Assembly (NCBI RefSeq): GCF_022848905.1
Contig: NZ_JAFIRA010000029.1
Span: forward strand, 1 to 48,578
Direction of reading: 5' to 3'
DNA from: Thermostichus vulcanus str. 'Rupite'
Lineage (GTDB): Bacteria; Cyanobacteriota; Cyanobacteriia; Thermostichales; Thermostichaceae
DNA length: 48,578 nt
The notes below the pieces were generated by a model. That model had not been told where the DNA came from. It made no database searches and was given only the letters and a program-made list of their open reading frames with translations. Positions 28,124-35,934 of this stretch are shown here, piece after piece. A program made the position numbers and the translations under genes. Each line of letters begins with the position of its first letter. Position 1 is the stretch's first letter.

Positions 28124-28786
28124 ATGACAACCAACGAAGATCGGCTTGACCGAGTGGAGCTCCTTTTGCTTCAGATGGCCGAACAGTCCGCCAGAAATGA
28201 ACAAACCATCGACCGTCTGGCCGAGCAAACCACTCGCAACAGCCAAGCGATTGACCGCCTAATCGAACAGTCCGCCAGAAATGAACAAACCATCGACCGT
28301 CTGGCCGAGCAAACCACTCGCAACAGCCAAGCGATTGACCGCCTAATCGAACAGTCCGCCAGAAATGAACAAACCATTGACCGTCTGGCTGAACAAACCA
28401 CTTGCAACAGCCAAGCGATTGACCGCCTAATCGAACAGTCCGCTGATTATGAGCAAGCGATCCAAAACTTAATTCAGCTCACCAGCGAGACCCGTTCTGA
28501 TCTGGCCCATTTTGCCGAGTGGGCAGAAACCGCTACCCAATCCATGGAAGCAATGCGCGCCATGCAAAGCCGACAAGAGATTCTCTTACAAACCCTAAAT
28601 GCCCTACAGGAACGCCAAGATGCCCGCATTGCCGCCCTAGAAGAGCAAAGACTGCAAGATCAACGAGAACAGGCGCAGTTCCGGCAGAGGATGGAAGAGC
28701 TGCGGCAGCGCCAAGTAGAGTCTGACCAACGCTTCGAGATCCTGCTGGAGGAAATTCGGTTCTTGATTCGGCAACATCCCCAATAG
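28124..28786 (+). CDS. Coiled-coil protein with 28-residue tandem repeats
   Basis: About 220 residues, almost all predicted coiled coil. Three near-identical 28-residue units (E-Q-S-A-R-N-E-Q-T-I-D-R-L-A-E-Q-T-T-R-N-S-Q-A-I-D-R-L-I, written here in single letters as a consensus) fill residues about 20-103; each is four heptads. The C-terminal part is Gln/Glu/Arg-rich (L-Q-E-R-Q-D-A-R-I). The ATG at 28124 lies just after GGGGGGAGG; the ATG at 28106 is an alternative. The 84-base spacing and closeness to the ABC exporter allow co-transcription, but a link is not shown. Confidence 0.75.
   Translation: MTTNEDRLDRVELLLLQMAEQSARNEQTIDRLAEQTTRNSQAIDRLIEQSARNEQTIDRLAEQTTRNSQAIDRLIEQSARNEQTIDRLAEQTTCNSQAIDRLIEQSADYEQAIQNLIQLTSETRSDLAHFAEWAETATQSMEAMRAMQSRQEILLQTLNALQERQDARIAALEEQRLQDQREQAQFRQRMEELRQRQVESDQRFEILLEEIRFLIRQHPQ
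28181..28432 (+). repeat. 84-base tandem repeat, three units
   Basis: Units begin at 28181, 28265 and 28349, with a partial fourth from 28433. Units one and two are almost identical and unit three has a few changes, so the expansion looks recent. The unit length is a multiple of three and of the 21-base heptad codon block, so changes in copy number keep frame and coiled-coil phase. Confidence 0.95.
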
Positions 28787-28876
28787 AGCATCCCCTGAGC
28801 AAGGAAAGCTCAAGATTGTCTAACTATTCCAAGCACAACAGAGATTGCAAAGAGATTGCACCTGAGATCGGGCTGT

Positions 28877-29083
28877 TTACAGCCACTGGCGGGAGGCCGT
28901 TTTTTCCATGTCCGCTTGGGCCTGCTGCAACATAACCAAAGGGCTATCGGGCTCGGGAGACAAGCTCAAAGAGGGGGTGAGGCTACGGGCTTGTAGGGCC
29001 ATGTGGAGTTGCAGTTCCGTCACGTACTCACGCAAGCCGGAGGTGGAGGAGGTGAGAGCCACTGGAGAATAAGAAGCAGACAT
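28877..29083 (-). CDS. Possible small protein of unknown function
   Basis: From the ATG at 29083 this is a 68-residue frame beginning M-S-A-S-Y-S-P-V-A-L, with a helical block G-L-R-E-Y-V-T-E-L-Q-L-H-M-A-L-Q-A-R and an end A-D-M-E-K-T-A-S-R-Q-W-L. The codon pattern looks coding, and nothing opposes it on the other strand. It has no recognised family. A longer frame reaching 29152 would have no better start. Confidence 0.5.
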   Translation of the reverse strand: MSASYSPVALTSSTSGLREYVTELQLHMALQARSLTPSLSLSPEPDSPLVMLQQAQADMEKTASRQWL

Positions 29084-29204
29084 CACAGTTAAGAGTCCCT
29101 CGTCTTGTTTCCACAATCGCTCTGTTAAGCTATCACGCCACCCCCCTGCCATAGGGTTCCAGAATGTTAGGTTTGATTAAGCTTTGAAACAGACTTTGCA
29201 GAGG

Positions 29205-29852
29205 ATGATGCTCCTGAACGATTGGCAGCGCTCCAAGCTGGATCCCAGCGATGACACCCTCTTTTACGACTATCCCCGCTTTGTGACCCATGTGGATGCT
29301 GGGTTCATTGGACAGCTCACGGATCTGTATCGTGTCCATTTACAACCCCAGACCCGAATTTTGGATCTGATGAGCAGTTGGGTCTCCCATCTGCCGCCAG
29401 AACTGACCTTTGCCCATGTGGAAGGACACGGCATGAACCGAGAAGAATTGGCGGCTAACCCGCGCCTGAATCACTTCTTCGTACAAAACCTCAATCAAAA
29501 CCCAATCTTGCCCTTACCAGATCAATCTTTTGAGGCGGTGTTAAATACCGTTTCGGTGCAATACTTGCAGCAACCGGAGCAGGTATTTGCCGAGGTCTAT
29601 CGGGTTCTAAAACCGCAGGGGATCCTTATTGTCAGCTTTTCCAATCGCATGTTCTTCCAGAAAGCAATCCAGGCGTGGCGGGATAGCTCGGAATCAGGGC
29701 GGGTTGAGTTGGTGAAGCGGTATTTTGAGTCGGTGCCAGGGTTTGAAATAGTTGAGGTCATCCAACGGGTAGCCCCCCTGAGTTGGGTCAGTTTTTTGGG
29801 GGGTGGTGGCGGGGATCCCTTTTATGCCGTGATTGGGCGGCGCTCGGCCTAG
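29205..29852 (+). CDS. Methyltransferase-like protein with altered SAM motif
   Basis: About 215 residues with a class I methyltransferase outline: I-L-D-L-M-S-S-W-V-S-H-L-P stands where motif I (LDxGxGxG) is expected, then L-P-D-Q-S-F-E-A-V-L-N-T-V-S-V-Q-Y-L, and E-V-Y-R-V-L-K-P-Q-G-I-L-I-V-S-F-S-N for the post-motif strands. The glycines of motif I are missing, so SAM binding may be weak or altered. I take the start at ATG 29205; the TTG at 29184 and ATG 29208 are alternatives. Substrate unknown. Confidence 0.75.
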   Translation: MMLLNDWQRSKLDPSDDTLFYDYPRFVTHVDAGFIGQLTDLYRVHLQPQTRILDLMSSWVSHLPPELTFAHVEGHGMNREELAANPRLNHFFVQNLNQNPILPLPDQSFEAVLNTVSVQYLQQPEQVFAEVYRVLKPQGILIVSFSNRMFFQKAIQAWRDSSESGRVELVKRYFESVPGFEIVEVIQRVAPLSWVSFLGGGGGDPFYAVIGRRSA

Positions 29853-29939
29853 GAAGTCGGCTGAGTGGGCGTTCTCTACTGGGTTATGACCGGCTAAAGT
29901 TTCTTCATCTGCTTTGTCTGCAATCTGCAACAGGTTCCT

Positions 29940-30965
29940 TTGTCCCCCCTTCGCCCTCAAGACTCCCTTAACCCGACCCAGGATGCTCCTCCACCCCAGC
30001 TGATCTCTGAGATTGGTGAGGCAGGGTTACTGCAGATTGTGCAGCGCTATTGTCCAAGCCAGGTGGTAGGGGATGATGCGGCGGTCTTGGAGGCTCCCAA
30101 GGGGCAATTGGTGGTGACAACCGATGTGCTGGTGGAGGGGGTACACTTTAGCGATTTAACAACCCCCCCTTATGCAGTGGGTTGGCGCTCGGTGGCAGCC
30201 AATTTATCGGATCTGGCAGCCATGGGATCCCGGCCCCAAGCTTTGGTGATTGGGTTGGGGCTGCCTAGTTCCACGCCGATTGCCTGGGTGGAGGAGCTGT
30301 ACCGGGGCATGCAAGCCTGTAGTGCCGGTTGGGGATCCCCGTTGGTGGGTGGGGATCTGTGTCGGTCTCCCCATCGGTTTGTGGCGATCACGGCTTTAGG
30401 CGAGGTGCCGCCGGGACGGGCTATTCAACGGAAATTCGCTCAGCCGGGGGATTGGCTGGTGGTGACGGGGCCGCATGGAGACGCACGGGCAGGACTGGAG
30501 CTGCTGCTGCACCCAGAACAGGGATCCTCAGCTACTGCAGCTGAGCGGGAGTGGCTGATCAAGGCTCACCAATACCCGCGCCCACGCCTGGATACTTTGC
30601 CGATCTTGGACGGGATCCCGGATCCCTTGCGCATGGGCGGTATGGATACTAGCGATGGCCTAGCCGATGCCCTAGTGCAACTGTGTCAGGCCAGTGGAGT
30701 GACGGCCACAGTCGATGAGCAACGGATCCCAATTTCAGCGGCCTTGAGGCAGGTCTTCCCAGAGCAAGCGCTAGAGTGGGCTTTGTATGGGGGAGAAGAT
30801 TTTGAGTTGCTGCTCAGTCTGGAGCCGGGGGTGGCGCAACAGCTGCTGGATCGGTTGCCAGGCTCGGTTTGTATTGGGCAGGTCACAGGCTGGGATCCGG
30901 AGGGAACCGTCCGGTTGCGGGGAGGGGGGATACTCAGCCGCCAGCAGGCTTTCCAGCATTTTTGA
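29940..30965 (+). CDS. thiL: Thiamine-monophosphate kinase
   Basis: ThiL phosphorylates thiamine monophosphate to the active diphosphate. Family blocks are V-G-D-D-A-A-V-L (metal and ATP binding), T-D-V-L-V-E-G-V-H-F, W-R-S-V-A-A-N-L-S-D-L-A-A-M-G and G-G-M-D-T-S-D-G-L-A-D-A-L. The frame has no ATG near its start; TTG at 29940 is the likely initiator, with the conserved part beginning about 20 residues later. The length of about 341 is normal. It stands alone on its transcript. Confidence 0.93.
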   Translation: MSPLRPQDSLNPTQDAPPPQLISEIGEAGLLQIVQRYCPSQVVGDDAAVLEAPKGQLVVTTDVLVEGVHFSDLTTPPYAVGWRSVAANLSDLAAMGSRPQALVIGLGLPSSTPIAWVEELYRGMQACSAGWGSPLVGGDLCRSPHRFVAITALGEVPPGRAIQRKFAQPGDWLVVTGPHGDARAGLELLLHPEQGSSATAAEREWLIKAHQYPRPRLDTLPILDGIPDPLRMGGMDTSDGLADALVQLCQASGVTATVDEQRIPISAALRQVFPEQALEWALYGGEDFELLLSLEPGVAQQLLDRLPGSVCIGQVTGWDPEGTVRLRGGGILSRQQAFQHF

Positions 30966-31154
30966 CCGCTCTTTTGCTGTGAACTAAGAGAACTGAGGTT
31001 CAGAATCTTTCTCAGGCACGTCTATCCAGTGTCTATCCAGTTAGGGATCCCTTTAGCTCAAGCCCTTTCCAAGTCCTTTCCGTGTTGGGGCTAACTTCTC
31101 TTTTTGGGGATTGCTTCCATAATCAGGAGGGGATCCCACCTATGAGCGCAGCCG

Positions 31155-33230
31155 ATGGAGACACTAGTGCTGGTTTTACAAGAGGAGCCAATTCTCTCCT
31201 TCGCCCTGTTGCTGGGGGTAATCCTGGTGGTGCCGCTGCTGTTCGAGTGGCTGCGCTTGCCGGGGTTGGTGGGTCTTTTGGCGGCAGGGATCGCTTTGGG
31301 GCCGCAGGGGCTAAACCTGTTGACTGCAGAGCTGCCGACGGTGCAGTTGCTCTCGGATATCGGCGTGGTTTATCTGCTGTTTGTGGCCGGGTTGGAAATC
31401 GACTTGGAGCAGTTTCGCCAAACCCGCAACCGTTCCGCCACCTTCGGGTTTTTCACCTTTGCCATCCCCCTGCTCGTGGGCACCCTAATCGGGCGTTTTT
31501 TTGGCTTTGGCTGGAACTCGGCAGTCCTGCTGGGATCCCTGTTTGCCTCCCATACCCCGCTCGGCTACCCGATCGTCAGCCGTTACGGCCTGGTGAAAAA
31601 TGAGGCGGTACTGGTTACCATCGGCGGCACCATCTTCACGGATATTGCATCGCTGCTGGTGTTGGCGGTTTGTGTGGGTATTCATGGTGGGGAGTTTACC
31701 ATTTGGAGTCTGTTGGGTCTGCTGGGATCCCTGTTGATCTATGCGGCAGCAGTTCTGTTTGGTTTGGATTGGTTGGGCCATCGGTTTTTCCGCCGTACCG
31801 GTAGCGAAGAGGGCAACCAATTTTTGTTTGTGCTGCTGGCTTTGTTTGTGGCCGCGTTGGGGGCACAGTGGATTGGGGTCGAGAAGATCATCGGTGCTTT
31901 TTTGGCGGGTTTGGCCGTTAACGACGTGCTGCGGGAGGGGCCGGTCAAGGAAAAAATTGTGTTCGTGGGTAGTGTTCTGTTTATCCCTGTCTTCTTTGTG
32001 GATATGGGGCTGCTGATCGACTTGCCGGCTTTTGTGCAGACCCTCAGCTCCATATGGCTAATGTTGGCTATTTTGGTGGGGTTGAGCTTCAGCAAGTATT
32101 CTGCCGCCCAGCTCTGTCAGTGGTTGTATCACTATACCCCCGCCCAGAAGTTAATGATGTGGTCGCTCTCTTTGCCTCAAGTGGCAGCAACCTTGGCGGC
32201 AACGGCAGTGGGGTTTCAGGTGGGGTTGTTAAATGCCTCTGTCCTCAACAGTGTCATTGTGTTGATGTTGGTCACCGCCACCCTGGGCCCGATTTTGACC
32301 AGTCGAGCCGGGGCACAAATGGCCATGCAGGAGGAACAGGCCCAGCTCACACCACCCGTGGATCCCGCTCAGGAGAAGCCGCGTCCCCCTCAAGATTCCT
32401 ACGTGGTGGTGGTGCCAGTGGCCAATCCGGAAACTGAGCAAAATCTGCTGGAGATGGCCGCCCTACTGGCCAAACACGAACAAGGCCGCATCGTGCCTCT
32501 TTCGGTGGCGACCGGTCACGTCCACATGGATGCGCCATCGCTGCAAGCCTCTCTAGAGCATGGTGAGTATTTGCTTAAGCGAGCGGTGGAGTTTTGTCAG
32601 CAGTTTGAGGTACAGGTCACCCCCCTCAGCCGGATCGACAGCCATATTGCCCAGGGAATCAGCCATGCCAGCCGTGAACAGAAGGCCAGCCTGATCGTGA
32701 TGGGGTGGAGCGACACCACTGGATTGCGGGCCCGCCTATTTGGCAATGTGATCAATAGTGTGCTCTGGGCTACCCATTGCCCGGTTGCCGTTGCTCGGTT
32801 GCAGCATCCTCCCCACAAACTGCAGCGCATTCTGGTGGCCTTGGAAAATTTTCGCTCTCAGTCGGCCCGTTCGGTGCGCTTAGCCCAAATTTTGGCCACC
32901 GCCAATCAAGCGGAGATCACCTTGCTCCATGTCTGCCCCAGCGGCACTTCCGAACCCGATCGCCACTGGCTGGAAGCTCAACTGACCGCGTTGGCAGAAC
33001 AGCCCAGTCCTGCCTCCGGTTCCAGATTAGAAGTGAAAGTCCTGGTCAGCGACGATATTGTCAAGACCCTCTTGAAAGAGGCGGAAGGTTTTGACTTGGT
33101 GGTGTTGCCGTCGTTTCGTCGGCGCAATCGCAGTGGGGGATTGTCCTTTAGCGATGTCACCACCGAAGTTCTGGAACGGCTCAATAGTTCCTTGGTCATG
33201 CTGGGAGAACCCCTCGAGCTCGGCCAATAG
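31155..33230 (+). CDS. Kef/CPA2-type cation:proton antiporter with Usp domains
   Basis: Residues 1-390 form about 12 membrane helices of the Na+/H+ exchanger family (CPA2), with the conserved acidic pattern near V-A-G-L-E-I-D-L-E-Q-F and F-V-D-M-G-L-L-I-D-L. After a proline-rich linker, two universal-stress-protein domains occupy about 410-555 (V-V-V-P-V-A-N-P to C-P-V-A-V-A-R-L, with the nucleotide-loop pattern M-G-W-S-D-T-T-G-L-R-A-R-L-F-G-N) and 555-690. Such Usp tails may sense nucleotides and gate ion flow. The ATG at 31155 is the start; no clear Shine-Dalgarno motif. The 3' end overlaps a convergent gene by about 200 bases. Confidence 0.9.
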   Translation: METLVLVLQEEPILSFALLLGVILVVPLLFEWLRLPGLVGLLAAGIALGPQGLNLLTAELPTVQLLSDIGVVYLLFVAGLEIDLEQFRQTRNRSATFGFFTFAIPLLVGTLIGRFFGFGWNSAVLLGSLFASHTPLGYPIVSRYGLVKNEAVLVTIGGTIFTDIASLLVLAVCVGIHGGEFTIWSLLGLLGSLLIYAAAVLFGLDWLGHRFFRRTGSEEGNQFLFVLLALFVAALGAQWIGVEKIIGAFLAGLAVNDVLREGPVKEKIVFVGSVLFIPVFFVDMGLLIDLPAFVQTLSSIWLMLAILVGLSFSKYSAAQLCQWLYHYTPAQKLMMWSLSLPQVAATLAATAVGFQVGLLNASVLNSVIVLMLVTATLGPILTSRAGAQMAMQEEQAQLTPPVDPAQEKPRPPQDSYVVVVPVANPETEQNLLEMAALLAKHEQGRIVPLSVATGHVHMDAPSLQASLEHGEYLLKRAVEFCQQFEVQVTPLSRIDSHIAQGISHASREQKASLIVMGWSDTTGLRARLFGNVINSVLWATHCPVAVARLQHPPHKLQRILVALENFRSQSARSVRLAQILATANQAEITLLHVCPSGTSEPDRHWLEAQLTALAEQPSPASGSRLEVKVLVSDDIVKTLLKEAEGFDLVVLPSFRRRNRSGGLSFSDVTTEVLERLNSSLVMLGEPLELGQ

Positions 33231-33770
33231 CGCCTCCAAACGGGATCCCTCGTGATGCCGACAGCGCTGGATCAGCTCCCCCGATACCCCCACCAATCGT
33301 CCCAACCACTCGTCCGGTAGCGGAGTTAACAAAGTGGGGCCGAAGCGTTGGCAGAGGTGTTGCCAAAGGAGAGCCGCCCGCCGCAGACTGGGATAGGATT
33401 CCGTCAACTTTTGCATGGCTTCGGCACTATGGGCACGGCGACGATACCCCCACTGACGCTCCAGGAAGGTGTCCGGGGCCTGGAGATACACCTGACCAAT
33501 CGGCAGAACCGCGCGACAATCTCGGTCAATGGCCATGCCGACAGCCCCACCAAATTCCACCAGCTCAACCATATGGGTCTTCTCCAGCAGTAACCCATGG
33601 GATCCGATCCCTTTCACCAGCCAAACTTGGCCGCTGCGCACATGCTCCAAGAGGGTAAGGGGATCCCAGGAACCCGCCCAAGGGGGAGCTCCGCCTGGGA
33701 TCCTTTCTACAGAGGGCGGAGTGCTATAGATGTTGATGGGTATGGGGGTGCTGTTTGATATTGTCGGCAT
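33027..33770 (-). CDS. Unknown protein overlapping the antiporter gene, HTH-like segment
   Basis: This 247-residue frame starts at ATG 33770, four bases after a strong GGAGGTG, inside the end of the preceding gene; translational coupling is likely. The first 180 residues look coding (H-V-R-S-G-Q-V-W-L-V-K-G-I-G; A-L-L-W-Q-H-L-C-Q-R-F-G). The segment W-L-G-R-L-V-G-V-S-G-E-L-I-Q-R-C resembles a helix-turn-helix, and the order of a beta-rich part, helix and HTH recalls Crp-type regulators, but I see no proof. The last 67 residues run antisense to the antiporter's second Usp domain and are probably an unselected tail. Confidence 0.55.
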   Translation of the reverse strand: MPTISNSTPIPINIYSTPPSVERIPGGAPPWAGSWDPLTLLEHVRSGQVWLVKGIGSHGLLLEKTHMVELVEFGGAVGMAIDRDCRAVLPIGQVYLQAPDTFLERQWGYRRRAHSAEAMQKLTESYPSLRRAALLWQHLCQRFGPTLLTPLPDEWLGRLVGVSGELIQRCRHHEGSRLEALLAELEGFSQHDQGTIEPFQNFGGDIAKGQSPTAIAPTKRRQHHQVKTFRLFQEGLDNIVADQDFHF

Positions 33771-34215
33771 CGCTCACCTCCATCACCGCATTGATGATTC
33801 GTCGGGGCTTGACACTGTAGTTCAGCTTAAAAACCCCCTGCTCTGGCGTACAGGTTTGATGCAGAGGAATGTGGCGAAACTCGGGCTTGCTGCGATAGGT
33901 CCGGGTAGCCGCTTGCGCTCGTTCCACAAAGTCTTCTCCGGCAAAGACCCCTGCTGGGATGACATCCGCTGGCAACACCGGGATCCCGTCCTGGACAATT
34001 TCCCCATAGGTGGTGGCATACAACAGATGGTAGGAGGTGCTGCGGCGCTCCTGCACCAGGCAATCCAGAGCAGCAGCAGGAATGGGCTCCGCCACCTGAA
34101 CCTCCATCAGGCGGCCCTCCTCATCCCGCTGGAAGCAAGTGGCCACCCCCAACACCACATATTCCAGTCCCTGTACCGCGTTTGAGCCGAGGCTGAGTTG
34201 AGCAGTATCCGACAT
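33724..34215 (-). CDS. Cyanobacterial-type protein of unknown function
   Basis: I start this at ATG 34215, which gives 163 residues; the frame continues upstream without coding character. It reads M-S-D-T-A-Q-L-S-L-G and holds G-L-E-Y-V-V-L-G-V-A-T-C-F, D-G-I-P-V-L-P-A-D-V-I-P-A-G-V-F-A-G-E-D-F and R-R-I-I-N-A-V-M-E-V-S-D-A-D-N. No family is recognised. The last 47 bases overlap the start of the next gene, so they probably work as a pair. It is divergent from the coiled-coil gene at 34523. Confidence 0.7.
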   Translation of the reverse strand: MSDTAQLSLGSNAVQGLEYVVLGVATCFQRDEEGRLMEVQVAEPIPAAALDCLVQERRSTSYHLLYATTYGEIVQDGIPVLPADVIPAGVFAGEDFVERAQAATRTYRSKPEFRHIPLHQTCTPEQGVFKLNYSVKPRRIINAVMEVSDADNIKQHPHTHQHL

Positions 34216-34522
34216 CCATCCAGATCTCCACGCCAGTTGGCCAGTTGCCCCGGTTCCGAGTTCCGTTGTCGAAACCTCAGGACACAGACCGTCCTCACCA
34301 TAGCAACAATTCCGGCGTCGGGCATCTCCAGGCTGGGCTAGGTGAGTGACTGTTTTGGATAGGGATCCCGGACTTCCCTGGTGTTTTGCAGCCGAACCTC
34401 TTTTTGACGCGAAGGGGCGATATTCCCGTCGAAACTGCGCAGATTCAGGGAGCCGAGAACCTGATATGGTAGGCGTTATCCTGACTGCCTTGCCTTTTTG
34501 CTCCGTGCAGCCACCCCCTCTG

Positions 34523-35062
34523 ATGCGAGAATTGCCCCCTGATGCTTCCAATTCTGCTGGTATACCGCTTGGGGATCAAACCCTGGCTCTGATGCGTGTG
34601 CAGGATGCTTTGGATCAATTGGAGGCGGCGATTCTGGATAGTCCCCGGCTGTTCTGGTCCCGCACCCTAATCGAAGAAGACAGCATTCTGGAGCAACTGG
34701 ACTTCATCCGGCTGAACATGCCAACAGCTTTAGAGGAAGCGGAGGAATTGCTGCGCCAACGGGATCGCATTTTGGCTCAGGCGGATCGCTACGCCCAAGA
34801 AATTGTGGCAATGGCGCAACGGAAGGCCGAGCAGCTGCTCAACGAGTCCACCATCCTGCGGCAGGCCCAGGCACAAGCGGAGCAGTTGTTGCGGCAAGCC
34901 TATCAGCAGAGTGAGGAACTGCGTCGTCAATCGCTACAGGAGTCGGAGCGTCTGCATCAGGAGGCTCACCACTATGTCGACCAAGTCTTGCAAGACTTGG
35001 AACTGCGGTTATTGGAGTCTCTGCGGGTGATTCGCAACGGGCGGCAAAACCTTCAGCCCTAA
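34523..35062 (+). CDS. Coiled-coil protein of unknown function
   Basis: From ATG 34523 the protein has 179 residues (an ATG at 34466 would add 19). The N-terminal part is short and hydrophilic, and residues from about 60 form a long Gln/Glu/Arg/Leu-rich coiled coil (A-L-E-E-A-E-E-L-L-R-Q-R-D-R-I-L-A-Q-A and repeated E-Q-L-L blocks). It resembles the stalk style of DivIVA-like or F-type b-subunit proteins, but has no membrane segment. Function unknown. Confidence 0.7.
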   Translation: MRELPPDASNSAGIPLGDQTLALMRVQDALDQLEAAILDSPRLFWSRTLIEEDSILEQLDFIRLNMPTALEEAEELLRQRDRILAQADRYAQEIVAMAQRKAEQLLNESTILRQAQAQAEQLLRQAYQQSEELRRQSLQESERLHQEAHHYVDQVLQDLELRLLESLRVIRNGRQNLQP

Positions 35063-35425
35063 GTTATCCCTTCAGGGACTGTCCACTTGTCCTTTTTTGA
35101 GTCAATATAGGGGTAACATCCAAGCTTGCTTACCCTGCGGATTCGTGGTAGTCAAACTGGCCGCTTGCGGGGAAGACGAAGATAAGTTCTGGATGCCTTG
35201 TCAGGAACTCGATCCGCTGCCGATTGCTGTTGCCGAAGGGCTCCCGACCTTTCGTGCTGGTGTGACGCAGTTCTGCCTTCGCTTCACCCAAGAGCGTGTG
35301 TCACTCTTCTTCTGCGATTGCCACAGAACTGTATTTCCGAGCCATCTGTGCCAGCGGGCTCATTTAATCTGCGAGTTCCGGCTTCCACCCCGTTTGGGGA
35401 GCCACCCTGTCGTTTAGGAGATTCT
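35063..35425 (+). promoter_or_regulatory. Long leader before a small conserved-looking gene
   Basis: About 360 bases without a convincing gene. Near 35088-35112 there is a promoter-like TTGTCC and TATAGG pair, with too short a spacer to be sure. Just before the next gene's AGGAG, GGCT-CCACCCC-GTTT-GGGG-AGCC (about 35381-35404) can form a hairpin that could influence ribosome access. No known riboswitch is recognised. Confidence 0.35.
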
Positions 35426-35809
35426 ATGCCCATTGATTCGAGAACCCGTAAGAGCCGTGAAAGTACCAGCTCGCGCCCGCGTGACCGTCGTCGTGAATCT
35501 GTCAAAGGCAGCAAAGCGGCAGTTCCCACCACCAGCCTCTCTCTGCCGCAGTTGATCCAAGAGAATGCCGTACTCCAGTCCCGCAGCCAGTTGCTTCTGA
35601 TGTACAGTGACTTCCAAACCGAAATGCCCAACGATGGCAAAACGGGCATTGGCACCTGGCTACAGTCCCGCCTCAAAGAGCACGGTATGCCCAGCCTGAT
35701 GCGGTTTGGCCCTCGCTCTCGCCCTCAGGTGTTCCGCCGTGATGAATTTTCTGAGTGGATCAAACTGGCCCTTGGCCCCGTCAGCCCCACAAGCGATGCT
35801 GTTCACTAA
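35426..35809 (+). CDS. Small basic protein of unknown function
   Basis: ATG 35426 is set by TAGGAG seven bases upstream. The 127-residue product has a very basic, Ser-rich N-terminal 35 residues (R-T-R-K-S-R-E-S and R-D-R-R-R-E-S), then a compact helical part with L-I-Q-E-N-A-V-L-Q-S-R-S-Q-L-L and W-L-Q-S-R-L-K-E-H-G. It might bind nucleic acid, judging only from charge. No family is recognised. The gene converges on the AarF gene. Confidence 0.65.
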   Translation: MPIDSRTRKSRESTSSRPRDRRRESVKGSKAAVPTTSLSLPQLIQENAVLQSRSQLLLMYSDFQTEMPNDGKTGIGTWLQSRLKEHGMPSLMRFGPRSRPQVFRRDEFSEWIKLALGPVSPTSDAVH

Positions 35810-35893
35810 ATGTTCACTAAATAAGATCTTTACTGGAAGATCTACTGACTACTGGTGAGATCTAGATGAGATAGAGACCAGCAGGTTTGCCTA

Positions 35894-35934
35894 GAGGCTG
35901 TGTTGCCCTGAGTTAAGCGCTGAGGGGCAGCCTC
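35894..35934. terminator. Hairpin between convergent genes
   Basis: GAGGCTG and CAGCCTC pair, with an inner CCCT/AGGG pairing, across the stop of the AarF gene. It could stop transcripts from both sides; there is no T-run, so Rho-independent function is uncertain. Confidence 0.35.

Noticed and set aside
31082-31603. Open frame of 173 codons on the plus strand
   Set aside because: Shifted frame of the antiporter gene, low-complexity Gly/Ala/Arg product.
35097-35417. Open frame of 106 codons in the leader of the small basic protein gene
   Set aside because: Begins with TTG without a ribosome-binding site and gives a Cys-rich product with no regular pattern.
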